64,000 bases of DNA from Rhizobiaceae bacterium (GCA_029212415.1 JARGOF010000009.1:18578-82577); one strand, 5' to 3'. Shown: positions 17,397 through 27,344, counted from the stretch's first letter. Made by a program: numbers and translations. The notes: generated by a model not told the origin, from the letters alone.

Positions 17397-18314
17397 ATGA
17401 GTGGTTATTGGGCCGGGATCCTTTCGATCCTCGCAATCAACATTATCTTCGCCTACGGGATCTTCATTCCTGTTGCATCGGGTCAGCTGAATCTGGGTGG
17501 TGCGGGCTTCCAGGCCGTTGGCGCCTATTCAGCCGGCTGGCTGTCGGCCAGTTTTGGATTGCCGGTTTCGGTGACGATTGCCTTTGGCGTTATCGTGACC
17601 GGAGTGATCGGCGTGCTGATCGCCTTTCCCATATTGCGGACGAAAGGGGTATATCTTGTCCTTGCGACCTTTGCCTTTGCCGAGGTGATTGCCGGTGCGA
17701 TCCTGAGTTCCGAGCCGCTTGGCGGCGCAATGGGAATTTCCGTGCCCGGCTATATCGACTGGTATGTGTCGGTGATCTTTGCCGGATTGGTGACTGTCTT
17801 CGTTTTCTATCTGATGGCGACCCGCTTTGGCCTGACCATACGCGCCATACATGATGATGAGGACGTGTCGGACCTGATGGGCGTGTCGGTCCGCAATGTG
17901 AAGGTTGCCGCTTTTGGTATCGGTGCAGCCTTGACCGGACTTTCAGGCGGTCTCTACGCCCATTCATTCTCCTATATCGAGATTCAGGGTTTCAACGCGC
18001 TGGTGTCGATCTATGTGCTTTTGTATGTTCTGCTCGGCGGCACCCAGACAGCCTGGGGCCCGCTGGTTGGCGCGACATTCTTCACATTGCTTCCCGAGGC
18101 GCTGCGTTCGGTGCTTCCTGCAACGAAAAACTTCCTTGTGACGCTGTTTGGCGAGACGGGCATTGTCGCACCGCCCGATGAGTCCTGGCGCTTTGTCATT
18201 CTTGGGGCATTGACGGTGTTGATGATGGTCTTCCGTCCGGAGGGGCTTGTCACCCGAACGATGGTCGAGCGACTGCAATTCTGGCGTCCTGCCAACCGGG
18301 GGGTGACACAATGA
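17397..18314 (+). CDS. livM: Liv-type ABC transporter permease (LivM family)
   Basis: 305 residues from ATG 17397, one base after the livH stop, with AAGGGAAA upstream. The first 57 bases of the longer frame lie inside livH. About ten hydrophobic segments; VYLVLATFAFAEVI and the EAA-like loop IHDDEDVSDLMGVSVRNVK are typical of LivM. It pairs with LivH as the membrane channel. The stop overlaps the next start as ATGA. Confidence 0.9.
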   Translation: MSGYWAGILSILAINIIFAYGIFIPVASGQLNLGGAGFQAVGAYSAGWLSASFGLPVSVTIAFGVIVTGVIGVLIAFPILRTKGVYLVLATFAFAEVIAGAILSSEPLGGAMGISVPGYIDWYVSVIFAGLVTVFVFYLMATRFGLTIRAIHDDEDVSDLMGVSVRNVKVAAFGIGAALTGLSGGLYAHSFSYIEIQGFNALVSIYVLLYVLLGGTQTAWGPLVGATFFTLLPEALRSVLPATKNFLVTLFGETGIVAPPDESWRFVILGALTVLMMVFRPEGLVTRTMVERLQFWRPANRGVTQ

Positions 18315-19090
18315 GTGCGCAATCTCCGCTGCTCTCCCTCAAGGATGTGTCCAAGGGATTTTTTGGCCTGCAGGTGATTACAGATGTCAGTTTTGATATC
18401 GCTGCAGGCGCCCGCATGGCTTTGATCGGACCGAATGGCGCCGGAAAGACGACGATATTCAATCTGATCTCAGGCGTTTATACGCCTGACAAGGGCCAAA
18501 TCAATTTCGCCGGGCAGGAGATCAGCCTGGTGCCCTCGCGCAAACGCATTGGCCTTGGGCTGGCGCGCAGTTTCCAGAACATTCGGCTGATGCCGCATCT
18601 TTCTGTGGTCGAGAACATCATGCTTGGCCAACAGTCCCAGGCTGGCGGGTTGCTCAGCATGGCGACACCGCTGATGGGCCGTTCACGCTGGCGGCGCGAG
18701 GCCGAGGATCTTCTGGCGCGGATGAATCTGGAGACCTATCCGGGGGAGGTGGTTGCCACGCTGCCCTATGGTATCCGCAAGAAAATTGAAGTGGTGCGCG
18801 CCCTGGCATCAAATCCCAAGCTGTTGATGCTGGACGAGCCCGCCGCCGGGTTGAATCCGAATGAAACCGCCAGTCTGCGCGACTTTCTGATGGGCATTTC
18901 CGAGGCCGGCACAACCATCCTGATCGTTGAACACGATATGGGTCTGGTGCGCAGCCTGTGCGACCAGGCAGTCGTGCTGAACTTTGGCCGCAAGATCTAT
19001 GATGGATTGACCCGCGACGTTCAGGAGGACCCGCTTGTCCTCGAGGCCTATCTCGGCTCGCGTCATGCGCAGGAGAATGCCCATGCTTGA
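18311..19090 (+). CDS. livG: Liv-type ABC transporter ATP-binding protein (LivG family)
   Basis: 259 residues, start fixed by the ATGA overlap with livM. Walker A GPNGAGKTT, signature-region variant LPYGIRKKIEVVRAL, Walker B LLMLDEPAAGLNPNE and switch His in VEHDMG. Length and the AGLNPNET sequence after Walker B are typical of LivG. It powers uptake together with LivF. Confidence 0.9.
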   Translation: MSAQSPLLSLKDVSKGFFGLQVITDVSFDIAAGARMALIGPNGAGKTTIFNLISGVYTPDKGQINFAGQEISLVPSRKRIGLGLARSFQNIRLMPHLSVVENIMLGQQSQAGGLLSMATPLMGRSRWRREAEDLLARMNLETYPGEVVATLPYGIRKKIEVVRALASNPKLLMLDEPAAGLNPNETASLRDFLMGISEAGTTILIVEHDMGLVRSLCDQAVVLNFGRKIYDGLTRDVQEDPLVLEAYLGSRHAQENAHA

Positions 19091-19835
19091 AGTCAGTCAT
19101 CTGGATGTGACCTATGGCCGAACCCGGGCGGTAAAGAGCGTCAGCCTGACCGTTGCTGCGGGTGAAGTGGTCGCCGTGCTGGGTGCCAATGGTGCGGGGA
19201 AAACCTCATTGCTTCGGGCACTCCAGGGGGCGGTTCGCCCATCTGGTGGAAAAATCCGTTTCGACGGCAAGGACATGACAAACCAAAGCTCGGCGGCGCG
19301 CGTGCGCTCCGGCATGGTGCTGGTGCCCGAGGGCAGGCAGATATTTGTCTCCATGAGCGTTCATGAAAACCTTCAGATGGGTGCCTATCTGCGCAGCGAT
19401 GCGGATATAGCGCGTGATATCGAAGCGATCTATGAGCGCTTTCCGAATCTGGCCGAGCGTCGGCACATGAGCGCCAAAACACTTTCCGGTGGTGAACAGC
19501 AGATGCTGGCCATCGGTCGTGCACTGGTCAGTCGACCGCGCCTGATCATGCTGGACGAGCCTTCGCTGGGCCTGTCGCCGCTTTTTGTCGAGCGCCTGTT
19601 TGATCTGCTGGCCGAACTGAACAGCGATGATATCGCCATATTGCTGGTTGAACAGAATACCAGCATGGCTCTGGACGTTGCGTCGCGGGGGTATGTCCTC
19701 GAACTTGGCTCTGTTCTGCTTGAAGATACCGCCGAGGCGCTTTCATCCAATACCGCCTTGACCGAGGCCTATCTGGGCGGCGGGCAAAATACCGATCAAG
19801 AAGGATCGGAACACGAGCGGGCTCCGGCCCGATAA
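19083..19835 (+). CDS. livF: Liv-type ABC transporter ATP-binding protein (LivF family)
   Basis: 250 residues. ATG 19083 is chosen because AGGAG at 19071-19075 sits seven bases before it; the ATG at 19077 is too close. It overlaps livG by eight bases. Walker A GANGAGKTS, signature LSGGEQQML, Walker B LIMLDEPSLGLSP, switch region VEQNTS. A polar tail after AYLGGG is slightly longer than usual. Confidence 0.9.
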   Translation: MLEVSHLDVTYGRTRAVKSVSLTVAAGEVVAVLGANGAGKTSLLRALQGAVRPSGGKIRFDGKDMTNQSSAARVRSGMVLVPEGRQIFVSMSVHENLQMGAYLRSDADIARDIEAIYERFPNLAERRHMSAKTLSGGEQQMLAIGRALVSRPRLIMLDEPSLGLSPLFVERLFDLLAELNSDDIAILLVEQNTSMALDVASRGYVLELGSVLLEDTAEALSSNTALTEAYLGGGQNTDQEGSEHERAPAR

Positions 19836-19863
19836 ACCAAGACGAACCCAAGAGGGACGGACA

Positions 19864-21048
19864 ATGACAACAATGAAAACAAAATGGCTTGCCGCGGCAG
19901 CGGCGCTGGCCATCAGCTGCTCCACTGCGCTGGCGCAGGACACCATTAAAATTGGTAATCTTGTCGCAACGGCCGGATTTTTGAAAAGCGTTTCAGAACC
20001 CAGCCTTGTGGCATTCGATATGGCCGTTGAAAAAATCAATGCGGCTGGCGGCATCAATGGCAAGCCCATTGAACTGATCCGCTTTGAAACATCGTCTGAC
20101 CCGAAACAGGCATCTGTCGGCACACGAACATTGGCGCTGGACGAAGGTGTTCTGGCCATTCTCGGACCGTTCTCCTCGGGTGAATCGGCTGTTGCCTTCA
20201 ATGATGCGGATCGTCTGAAGGTTCTGATGATACCAACCGCAGCGTCGAAGCCTGGTCTGACCGAGGGGCATCGGTATGGCTGGCGCCTGACCGAGGACGA
20301 GAGCAAGCAATTCAGCCGTTTGCTGGCAGCAATGAAAGAAAAGGGCATCAAGTCCGATGTTGCAGAGATCGTCTTCGTTTCGGAAGAAGTCGTGTCCAAT
20401 GCGGCAGGCAAGCAGCTCTATCCTGCACTGTTGGAGAAAGCCGGTATCAAGGCTGGCGACCCTATCCCGGTTCAGTATAAAACCTTCGACATGTCGGCGC
20501 AGGTTGCCAAGATCATGCAGAAGAAGCCGGATATTGTCGCACTGGCCGGACTGCCGGAATCCGCATCCAAACTGATCGCTGAACTGGACCGTCAGGGCTT
20601 TGAAGGCCGGGTTATCGGTTCACAGATTTTTGCCGATCCAAACCTGGTGGAGCTTTTGGGTAACACCGGTGACGGGACGCTTGTTGTTGCCGGCTTTTGG
20701 CAGGGACGCACACCAGAAAGTCAGGCCTTTGACGACGCGTTCATCAAACGTGCGGCCGAACGCGGTATCCACAAACTCGGCGCGCATCACTCTGATGCAC
20801 AGGCCTATGACGCCGTATTTCTGCTGAAGCAGGTGATGGAAGCGGCTGGTGTAACGGGTGATCCGGCCAAGCTGGCGGAAGAACGCGAAGCCATTGTCGA
20901 TGCCATGGAAGGCGTTCGCTTTTCAGGCGTTCTGGCCGATGACATTTGTTTCGACGGACATGATGCCGAACTGCCAGGCTATGTCATCGAAATCAAGGGT
21001 GGCGAATGGACCAAATTTGCTTCGGCACCCGCCGATGAATGTAAATAA
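19864..21048 (+). CDS. Liv-type ABC transporter periplasmic substrate-binding protein
   Basis: 394 residues, ATG 19864 with GAGGGACGG upstream. Signal peptide MTTMKTKWLAAAAALAISC, likely cleaved after ALA. The mature protein is a type I periplasmic binding protein (Leu/Ile/Val family): IKIGNLVATAG, INAAGGINGKPIELI and the AILGPFSSGES ligand-loop region. It delivers substrate to LivHMGF. A receptor at the 3' end of the operon is common where expression is high. The substrate cannot be read from sequence. Confidence 0.88.
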   Translation: MTTMKTKWLAAAAALAISCSTALAQDTIKIGNLVATAGFLKSVSEPSLVAFDMAVEKINAAGGINGKPIELIRFETSSDPKQASVGTRTLALDEGVLAILGPFSSGESAVAFNDADRLKVLMIPTAASKPGLTEGHRYGWRLTEDESKQFSRLLAAMKEKGIKSDVAEIVFVSEEVVSNAAGKQLYPALLEKAGIKAGDPIPVQYKTFDMSAQVAKIMQKKPDIVALAGLPESASKLIAELDRQGFEGRVIGSQIFADPNLVELLGNTGDGTLVVAGFWQGRTPESQAFDDAFIKRAAERGIHKLGAHHSDAQAYDAVFLLKQVMEAAGVTGDPAKLAEEREAIVDAMEGVRFSGVLADDICFDGHDAELPGYVIEIKGGEWTKFASAPADECK

Positions 21049-21126
21049 GGTTCAGTAGACACGAAATGCCGTCCCTGCCATGGTGGGGGCGGTCGTTACC
21101 AGAACGGATTAGGACACCCTTGAACG

Positions 21127-23049
21127 ATGACAAATTCCTCTCCGGCATATCTTGATCGGCTGGCCGCTTTCCTGTCCTTCCTTGTACCGCTATTGGCCGT
21201 CGCATGGGTGTTGGCCGTGCCGCAGAGAATGGGATTTCTGATTTATCCCGAACAGGTGGCTGCCGTCATGCTGGGGCTGGCACTATGCGTGGTCTATGCC
21301 AGAAATATGGCCAACAAGGGGCCCGTGCAACGCAGTTTGGACACGCTGTTTGCTCTCACGTCCATCGGACTTGGCCTCTATGTCTTTGTGCGCTTTCCGG
21401 TGCTGACGGAGGGCGCTCATCTGCATCCCACCGAAGGTTTGATATTGGGGATCATCGTGTCGTTCCTGGTGCTTGAGGGGCTGCGTCGTGTCGTTGGCTT
21501 GACATTGGTGTTCATCACGCTGGCCATGTTTCTCTATGCTCTTTTCGGCAGCCATGTACCCGGTCCGCTTCGGGGTCGCAGCCTGCCTTTTGCGGATGTG
21601 ATGCTCTTTTTGGGCACCGACAGCGCTGCAACCTGGGGCGCTCCGCTGCAGATCGCAGCTTTCGTTGTCGTGATTTTTGTTCTTTTTGGGGGCTTGCTTC
21701 TGGCCGTTGGCGGCGGCGAGTTCTTTACCCAGATCGCCATGCGGATCGTTGGAAACGGACCGGGCAATACGGCCAAGGTCGCCACGGTCGCATCGGGTCT
21801 TTTTGGTTCCATTTCCGGTAGCGCGGTTTCCAATGTCATGTCGACAGGCGTTCTGACGATACCCATGATGAAGCGCTCGGGCTTCAAATCCGAGCAGGCC
21901 GGAGCGATTGAGGCGGTGGCCTCCACCGGGGGGCAACTGGCGCCACCCGTCATGGGGGCGGCGGCCTTTCTCATGGCGGAACTGTTGCAGATACCCTACC
22001 GCGAAATCCTGCTGGCGGCCGTCATGCCTGCGGGCCTTTATTATTTGTCACTCTATGCGCAGATCGACTTCATCGCGCGGCGCGACGGACATGGCGCCGC
22101 CGGATGGATGAAACGTGAGCAATTTCGTGAAGTGCTGTCAAAAGGCTGGTTGCCGATGGTCGCATTCGTTTTTCTTCTGGGCGGCATATTTGCCTTTAAT
22201 CTGCGTCCGGAGATTGCTGTCATCTGGGGCATGGGCGCGCTCATCTTCGCGCCGCTTCTTTTGAATATTCTGGGTCGTGGCAAGCCCCGGCAGAGTGTTG
22301 GAAATATTGCTGCCAGCATTGCGCGGGCGGGCAGTTCAACCTGCGACGTGCTGCTGATCACGGCTGCTGCAGGCATGATCATTGGTCTCCTCTCCATGAC
22401 AGGCCTGGGCTTTTCCCTCTCCTTCTTCCTGATCAGTTTTGGCGGGCAGAATCTGTTTGCGCTGCTGATTGTCACTGCCCTGGTCGGCATACTGCTGGGA
22501 CTTGGTCTGCCCACCACCGGTGTCTACCTGTTGCTGGCTTCGCTGGCAGCGCCTGCGCTGGTTCAATTGGGAATCAGGCCACTGGCTGCCCATATGTTCG
22601 TTTTCTATTTTGGCATGCTTTCGATGATCACGCCGCCCATAGCGATGGCAGCCTTCGCTGCAGCCTCGATCTCGGGTGGCGGGCAATTCCAGACCGGCGT
22701 GCAGGCGTTCAGGTTCGGCTGGATCGCATATTTTCTGCCTTTCCTGTTCATCTACAAACCCGCCTTGCTGATGATCGGCACATGGCAGGATATTGCCTAT
22801 GTCTTCATCAGTGCGGTGGTTGCCTTGATCCTGGTTTCTGGCGGGTTGATCGGTTTTGCGCGGGTGCGCCTTGGCAGTGCTTCACGGGTTCTCTGGGTGG
22901 TAACGGGGTTGCTGATCATTGCGCCGCTGCACGAATTTGGTCCGGTCGGGCTGGAATTTGCCGTTTCGGTTTTTGGAGCGGCTGTTCTGGGCGCCTATTA
23001 CTGGGTGGCACGCGCCACTGCCGCTTCAGACCATGTGCGTACAGGCTGA
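21127..23049 (+). CDS. TRAP transporter fused membrane component (TAXI-type, DctQM fusion)
   Basis: 640 residues with many membrane segments. The N-terminal four-helix part corresponds to DctQ and the large remainder to DctM, with GSISGSAVSNVMSTG and GLGLPTTGVYLLLASLAAPAL typical of the DctM core. This fused form goes with TAXI receptors. It follows the Liv receptor gene at 78 bp in the same direction; its probable receptor (23430-24389) is convergent. TRAP systems use a sodium gradient to import organic acids. Confidence 0.88.
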   Translation: MTNSSPAYLDRLAAFLSFLVPLLAVAWVLAVPQRMGFLIYPEQVAAVMLGLALCVVYARNMANKGPVQRSLDTLFALTSIGLGLYVFVRFPVLTEGAHLHPTEGLILGIIVSFLVLEGLRRVVGLTLVFITLAMFLYALFGSHVPGPLRGRSLPFADVMLFLGTDSAATWGAPLQIAAFVVVIFVLFGGLLLAVGGGEFFTQIAMRIVGNGPGNTAKVATVASGLFGSISGSAVSNVMSTGVLTIPMMKRSGFKSEQAGAIEAVASTGGQLAPPVMGAAAFLMAELLQIPYREILLAAVMPAGLYYLSLYAQIDFIARRDGHGAAGWMKREQFREVLSKGWLPMVAFVFLLGGIFAFNLRPEIAVIWGMGALIFAPLLLNILGRGKPRQSVGNIAASIARAGSSTCDVLLITAAAGMIIGLLSMTGLGFSLSFFLISFGGQNLFALLIVTALVGILLGLGLPTTGVYLLLASLAAPALVQLGIRPLAAHMFVFYFGMLSMITPPIAMAAFAAASISGGGQFQTGVQAFRFGWIAYFLPFLFIYKPALLMIGTWQDIAYVFISAVVALILVSGGLIGFARVRLGSASRVLWVVTGLLIIAPLHEFGPVGLEFAVSVFGAAVLGAYYWVARATAASDHVRTG

Positions 23050-23371
23050 TCAATGAAAGTGCATTCCGCTTGATCCTGAATGGTATCCGGAAATTACCGC
23101 AATGCGTCCCTGCGGTTTGCAGGGGCAAGGCGCTCCGCGGTCACAGTTGCATCGCACGATAGATTGCCTTTGCAGATTGCGCCCGCACTTTTGATAGGTG
23201 CAACCGATCTGTGAGGTGACGTGAGGCTGACTGATTTGTAGGTTCAACATTGACCAGTGAGGTTTTTCGTTTGCCCCGCGATGTACGCTGGCAAAAAGTC
23301 GGTGGTCTTTTGACCACGAATTTTTCGATCACAAGAGTTTTCAATTGAAAGCAGCGGATCTGACAAAACCG

Positions 23372-23404
23372 AAAAGAAAAACCGGGGCGCGATAGCCCCG
23401 GTTG
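23372..23404 (-). terminator. Intrinsic terminator of the TAXI receptor gene
   Basis: A hairpin with 8-bp perfect arms (ACCGGGGC at 23381-23388 and GCCCCGGT at 23395-23402, loop 6) is followed on the minus strand by TTTTTCTTTTC. It ends the minus-strand gene at 23430. The rest of the 23050-23380 gap shows no gene I can support. Confidence 0.8.
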
Positions 23405-23429
23405 CATTCAGCAAAAATGTGTTTTCAGG

Positions 23430-24389
23430 TCAGTGTGGGACACCGGCCTTGTCGAAAAAGGCAATTGCGCCGGGATGATAGGCGATGTCGCCCTTCTTGC
23501 CGATCGTTTGCGGATTGAATTCTTTCCAAAGCGGACCCGTGCCTTTCAGAAACTCCGTGCCGTTATAGATAGCTTCGGTGACTTTGCCGATGATTTCGTC
23601 TGATACGCCGGCGTTGGCAAACAGCAGATAGTCATAGGCAATAATGGTCGTGGCTTCGTCAAGGCCAGGCAGAACGTCATCGGCTGGAACATCCTCGAGA
23701 TAGGCACCGGGCAGGAATTTCTGAACCCCGGCAAGCCCGCTTTCGGGAACCGGAAGAAACTGAATGTCGCCGCGTGAGGCTTCCAGATCAAAGCCAGCCT
23801 GCGAGCCGATCGTGGCAATGGAGACGTCAATCCGTTTGTCCTTGAACGCCTCATACTGCTGCGGGAAATTCGCAACCGGTACACTTGTCACATCGTCATA
23901 GGTCAAACCGCCGGCGGCAAGTGCGGCCTGCACAATGAAATCACCCAGTGAGTTCTCTGCATAACGGGGCACATTATGTCCCTTGATGTCGGCGTAGCTT
24001 TTGATGCCGTCCGCTTCGGCTGCAACCAAGGCAATCTTGAACGGGAACAATGTTGCCACAAGGCGCAGGTTTTCTGAAGGTTTGGTAGACATGCCCGTGC
24101 CAGTGACTGCGAAGTAGGTCTGGGGATAGTTGGCAATTGCCATTTCCAGCCGACCTGAATCAACCTGCGGAATATATTGCGAAGAGTTTGCGCTGACCTG
24201 CGGGATTACCTGCAGGTCGGAATTGAGCGCGATCACCTGGGCAAGTGCCGTGCTGATCTGCGCGGTCGCGCCACCCTTCGTCGTGCCCAGTCCCAATACC
24301 TGGGCAGAGGCTGGTGCGGAGAATGCGGCGGCTCCCAGAACCAAGGCGGCAGCCAGGGTCGTCTTGCCGTATGCGAAGAAGTTTGTCAT
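23430..24389 (-). CDS. TAXI family TRAP transporter solute receptor
   Basis: 319 residues from ATG 24389, preceded by GGAAGG; the frame continues to 24566 but the signal peptide (TTLAAALVLGAAAFSAPASA) begins at this ATG. The mature part LGLGTTKGGATAQISTALAQVI and YAENSLGDFIVQAAL fit TAXI receptors. It probably serves the fused permease at 21127-23049. The gene is divergent from the ThDP enzyme at 24675, and their shared promoter region carries the TTTGTC-CT-GACAAA palindrome. Confidence 0.85.
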   Translation of the reverse strand: MTNFFAYGKTTLAAALVLGAAAFSAPASAQVLGLGTTKGGATAQISTALAQVIALNSDLQVIPQVSANSSQYIPQVDSGRLEMAIANYPQTYFAVTGTGMSTKPSENLRLVATLFPFKIALVAAEADGIKSYADIKGHNVPRYAENSLGDFIVQAALAAGGLTYDDVTSVPVANFPQQYEAFKDKRIDVSIATIGSQAGFDLEASRGDIQFLPVPESGLAGVQKFLPGAYLEDVPADDVLPGLDEATTIIAYDYLLFANAGVSDEIIGKVTEAIYNGTEFLKGTGPLWKEFNPQTIGKKGDIAYHPGAIAFFDKAGVPH

Positions 24390-24497
24390 CGATGTGTGTC
24401 CTTCCAAATTATGTTGGCCACATATCATTGGCCAGATATTGTTTGCCGTCTGTCCGTACATTGCCGTGCGGAGCTGATCATATCCTAGACCGCCTGA

Positions 24498-24511
24498 TTT
24501 GTCCTGACAAA
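24498..24511. promoter_or_regulatory. Perfect palindrome TTTGTC-CT-GACAAA
   Basis: The best copy of the island motif, with exact 6-bp arms, sits in the 285-bp region between divergent genes starting at 24389 and 24675. A weaker copy, CTGTCCGTACA, lies near 24450. GntR-type regulators bind short palindromes of this kind, and two such regulators are encoded nearby. Confidence 0.45.
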
Positions 24512-24674
24512 CTCTATTGGTGATTAATCGACAAAAATTCCCCATTATGTAGGGTTTTTTCTGCAAAATTCTGCGGTGTCTCGTACAATTTTTACTTGAT
24601 TGTTCGATCTTGGGACTTGCTGCAGGTCATTACTCCACATATTGTTTGGACAACTCATCGAAGGAGAATTTGAC

Positions 24675-26384
24675 TTGACAGCACGCCCCGAAACCAAGCC
24701 TCCGATTTTGGCTGCCGAGAAATATCTGACAGCACTGACCAATGGCGGCGTTGATGCGCTTTACGCCGTTGCCGGTACCGATTTTCCATCCGTCATAGAA
24801 GCCTATGCCCGTGCGCCCGAAACAGGTGCAAAATTGCCGCGGCCCTATACTGTACCCCATGAAAACCTGGCTGTCTCCATGGCTCATGGTGACGCCTTGC
24901 ACACGGGTCGCCCGCAGACAGCGATGGTGCATGTCAGTGTCGGAACAGCGAATATGGTCTGCGGCGCACTCAACGCGATCCGCGATGGCGTGCCTGTCAT
25001 TCTCAGTGCCGGACGTACGCCGCTGACCGAGGATGGCGCGCCGGGTACCCGGTCGCGTTTCATTCATTGGGCGCAGGAGATGTTTGACCAGGGCGGCATG
25101 ATCCGCGAGGCGGTCAAATGGGACTATGAGTTGCGCGACTCCGAGCAAGTCGAAGATGTGGCCATTCGTGCGCTGGATATTGCACAGGCACCGCCGCCGG
25201 GACCCGTCTATCTTTCGCTGCCGCGGGAGTTGCTGGCGCGTGAGGTCAGCCCCAATGATACAGCGCGTCGACGTTCGCATGTATCCGTTTCGACACCTGA
25301 GGCGGCGGCCATTGACCGGTTGGCCGATGCGATCCGCAAGGCCGAATATCCGATGATCGTTACCAGCAATAGCGGACGTGATCCGGGCGCAACCGAGGCA
25401 CTTGCCGCGCTGGCGGAATTATGGGCCTTGCCGGTGATCCAGTACAATGCCCGCTCGGTCAATCTTCCCTTTGACCATCCGATGGCTGTTGGGTTTGACA
25501 CCAGGGACCTGCTGGCACCGGCCGACCTGATCATCTCCATTGCCTGTGATGTGCCATGGGTTCCAAGTGTCACCAGACCCCGCCCCACTGCCCAGCTATG
25601 GGAGATTGATCACGATCCGCTGTTTACACGCTATCCTTTGCGCAGCTTTCCAGCGGTTGAATCGATTATCGCCGGGCCGACAGCTGCCCTGACATCACTG
25701 GCTCTGGCTTTGGGTGAGCCAGGTCGCGATGACACGACACGGATCGACCGTCGTCGCATGGCGGTTGCGCGCCAAAGGGCGTTCCGCCTGACACCAGAGA
25801 TGATTGATATGAGCCGGTTCACAGCCGAATCTGCAAGTGCGGTCCTGGCGGCACAATTGCCCGGTGATGCGGTGGTGGTGAATGAATACTCCTTCCGCAC
25901 CGCGCTGGCGCGATTTGAACGACCAGGTCAGTTTTATGGCTTTACACCGGCTGGTGGGCTTGGGTTCGGTTTCGGTGCCGCTTTGGGTGTCGCGGCAGCG
26001 AACGCGCGCAGCACTGAGGCCAGCGGTCCGGTTGTCGCCATGTTGGGTGATGGTGCCTATATGTTCAACAATCCGGTTGCCTGCCATTGGGCCTCGGCCG
26101 CCCATAAGCTGCCGGTCCTGTCCGTCATCTTCAACAATCGTCGTTGGGGCGCAGTGCGCAATTCGACCCTTGCCATGTATCCGCAGGGCGCAGCGGCAAG
26201 CGACGATGGCATGTTGCTTGCGGATCTGTCCCCTTCGCCCGATTATGCAGCAATTGCCCGGGCGCACGGCGGGCAGGGCATTACGGTCAAGGATATATCC
26301 GCCCTTCCGGCCGCTATCGACCAGGCGCTCGCGGCCGTTGCCGGTGGGACGCAATGTCTGCTTGATCTGCAGATTGAGGAATAA
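24675..26384 (+). CDS. Thiamine diphosphate-dependent enzyme (acetolactate synthase-like)
   Basis: 569 residues. TTG 24675 is preferred because AAGGAG lies nine bases before it; the earlier TTG at 24600 lacks one. The N-terminal domain has the catalytic glutamate in PHENLAVSMAHG; the C-terminal domain has the ThDP motif GDGAYMFNN closed by FNNRRW. The family includes acetolactate synthase, benzoylformate decarboxylase, benzaldehyde lyase and related 2-oxo acid decarboxylases. No small regulatory subunit is present, so a catabolic decarboxylase or carboligase is more likely than valine biosynthesis. Confidence 0.85.
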   Translation: MTARPETKPPILAAEKYLTALTNGGVDALYAVAGTDFPSVIEAYARAPETGAKLPRPYTVPHENLAVSMAHGDALHTGRPQTAMVHVSVGTANMVCGALNAIRDGVPVILSAGRTPLTEDGAPGTRSRFIHWAQEMFDQGGMIREAVKWDYELRDSEQVEDVAIRALDIAQAPPPGPVYLSLPRELLAREVSPNDTARRRSHVSVSTPEAAAIDRLADAIRKAEYPMIVTSNSGRDPGATEALAALAELWALPVIQYNARSVNLPFDHPMAVGFDTRDLLAPADLIISIACDVPWVPSVTRPRPTAQLWEIDHDPLFTRYPLRSFPAVESIIAGPTAALTSLALALGEPGRDDTTRIDRRRMAVARQRAFRLTPEMIDMSRFTAESASAVLAAQLPGDAVVVNEYSFRTALARFERPGQFYGFTPAGGLGFGFGAALGVAAANARSTEASGPVVAMLGDGAYMFNNPVACHWASAAHKLPVLSVIFNNRRWGAVRNSTLAMYPQGAAASDDGMLLADLSPSPDYAAIARAHGGQGITVKDISALPAAIDQALAAVAGGTQCLLDLQIEE

Positions 26385-26415
26385 AGCGGCTTATCCGCAG
26401 TCTCTCATCCCATGA

Positions 26416-26444
26416 AAAAGGCCGCCTCCGTCGATGGGGCGGCC
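26416..26444 (-). terminator. Intrinsic terminator between convergent genes
   Basis: Arms AAGGCCGCC (26416-26424) and GGCGGCCTT (26436-26444) pair perfectly with an 11-base loop; on the minus strand the stem is followed by TTTTT. It terminates the lyase gene at 26475 and may act weakly on the plus strand for the ThDP gene. Confidence 0.75.
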
Positions 26445-26474
26445 TTCATGCTGTTGCGGAATGGAAAGTCAGGA

Positions 26475-27344
26475 TTATTTGGGCGCTGACCACTTTTTCT
26501 CAAATTCCCAGATCTTGGGAAAGCCGATGAGCTCATTGAAGGTTGCGAAACTGAAGAGGTCGAGATCGGGTGATTGCGATGTGCCTTCATTTTTGAGCAG
26601 TCGCAGTGATTTTTCAATTGCTGCCGCCGCCGCAAGACCCGTCATCGCCGGGAAAATTGCCATGCTATAGCCGATTTCCTGCAGTTTTGCTGTGGGCAGG
26701 ATGGGGGTCTGGCCACCATCAGCCATATTGGCCATCATCGGTGCGTCTATTCTTTCGCATGCCAGGCGCATTTCATCTTCGCTCTGAAGCGCCTCGAGAA
26801 AGACCACATCGGCACCTGCATCACGAAAGGCCAGTCCGCGTTCAACGGCACCATCAAAGCCCTCGATCTGGCGTGCATCGGTGCGCGCTATGATCAATGT
26901 TTCGCTGGGGTTTTCCCGTGCGGCACAGGCCACCTTGATCTTCTCCACCATATCTGATGTCGCCACCACGCGTTTGTTCGGCGTATGGCCGCATTTCTTT
27001 GGAAATTCCTGGTCTTCGATCTGTATTCCAACGGCACCGGCCTGTTCATAGCCGCGCACCGTGTGGTCCACATTCAGCAATCCGCCAAAGCCGGTGTCTG
27101 CATCAGCAATGACGCTGGCTTGTGAAGTGGCACAAAGGGTTTGCAACCGTGTCAGCATTTCCGAATAGGTGGTGATGCCGGCATCGGGAATGCCCTGTGC
27201 CGAGGCGGTGCCCCAGTAGCCCGACGAATAGACAAAATCCAGACCGACATGATTGCCGATCACGGCGGCGATCATGTCGTGGATGCCGGGGGCGCAGACA
27301 AATTCTCCTGCATCAAGGGCCTTGCGAAGGCTGGGTTTGGTCAT
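26475..27344 (-). CDS. Isocitrate lyase / PEP mutase superfamily lyase (second copy)
   Basis: 289 residues from ATG 27344 with AAAGGAAG upstream; the longer frame to 27572 has no signal for an earlier start. KKCGH with Cys118 and DADTGFGG are present, and the N-terminal APGIHDMIAAVI and IPDAGITTYSEM align with the paralogue at 6733-7593. Two such lyases in one island suggest two C-C cleavage steps or alternative substrates. The candidate operator at 27489-27502 lies 145 bases before the start. Confidence 0.85.
   Translation of the reverse strand: MTKPSLRKALDAGEFVCAPGIHDMIAAVIGNHVGLDFVYSSGYWGTASAQGIPDAGITTYSEMLTRLQTLCATSQASVIADADTGFGGLLNVDHTVRGYEQAGAVGIQIEDQEFPKKCGHTPNKRVVATSDMVEKIKVACAARENPSETLIIARTDARQIEGFDGAVERGLAFRDAGADVVFLEALQSEDEMRLACERIDAPMMANMADGGQTPILPTAKLQEIGYSMAIFPAMTGLAAAAAIEKSLRLLKNEGTSQSPDLDLFSFATFNELIGFPKIWEFEKKWSAPK

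Noticed and set aside
21049-21126. GC-rich hairpin as terminator between the Liv receptor and TRAP genes
   Set aside because: The stem is short and imperfect with no T-run, so read-through is as likely.
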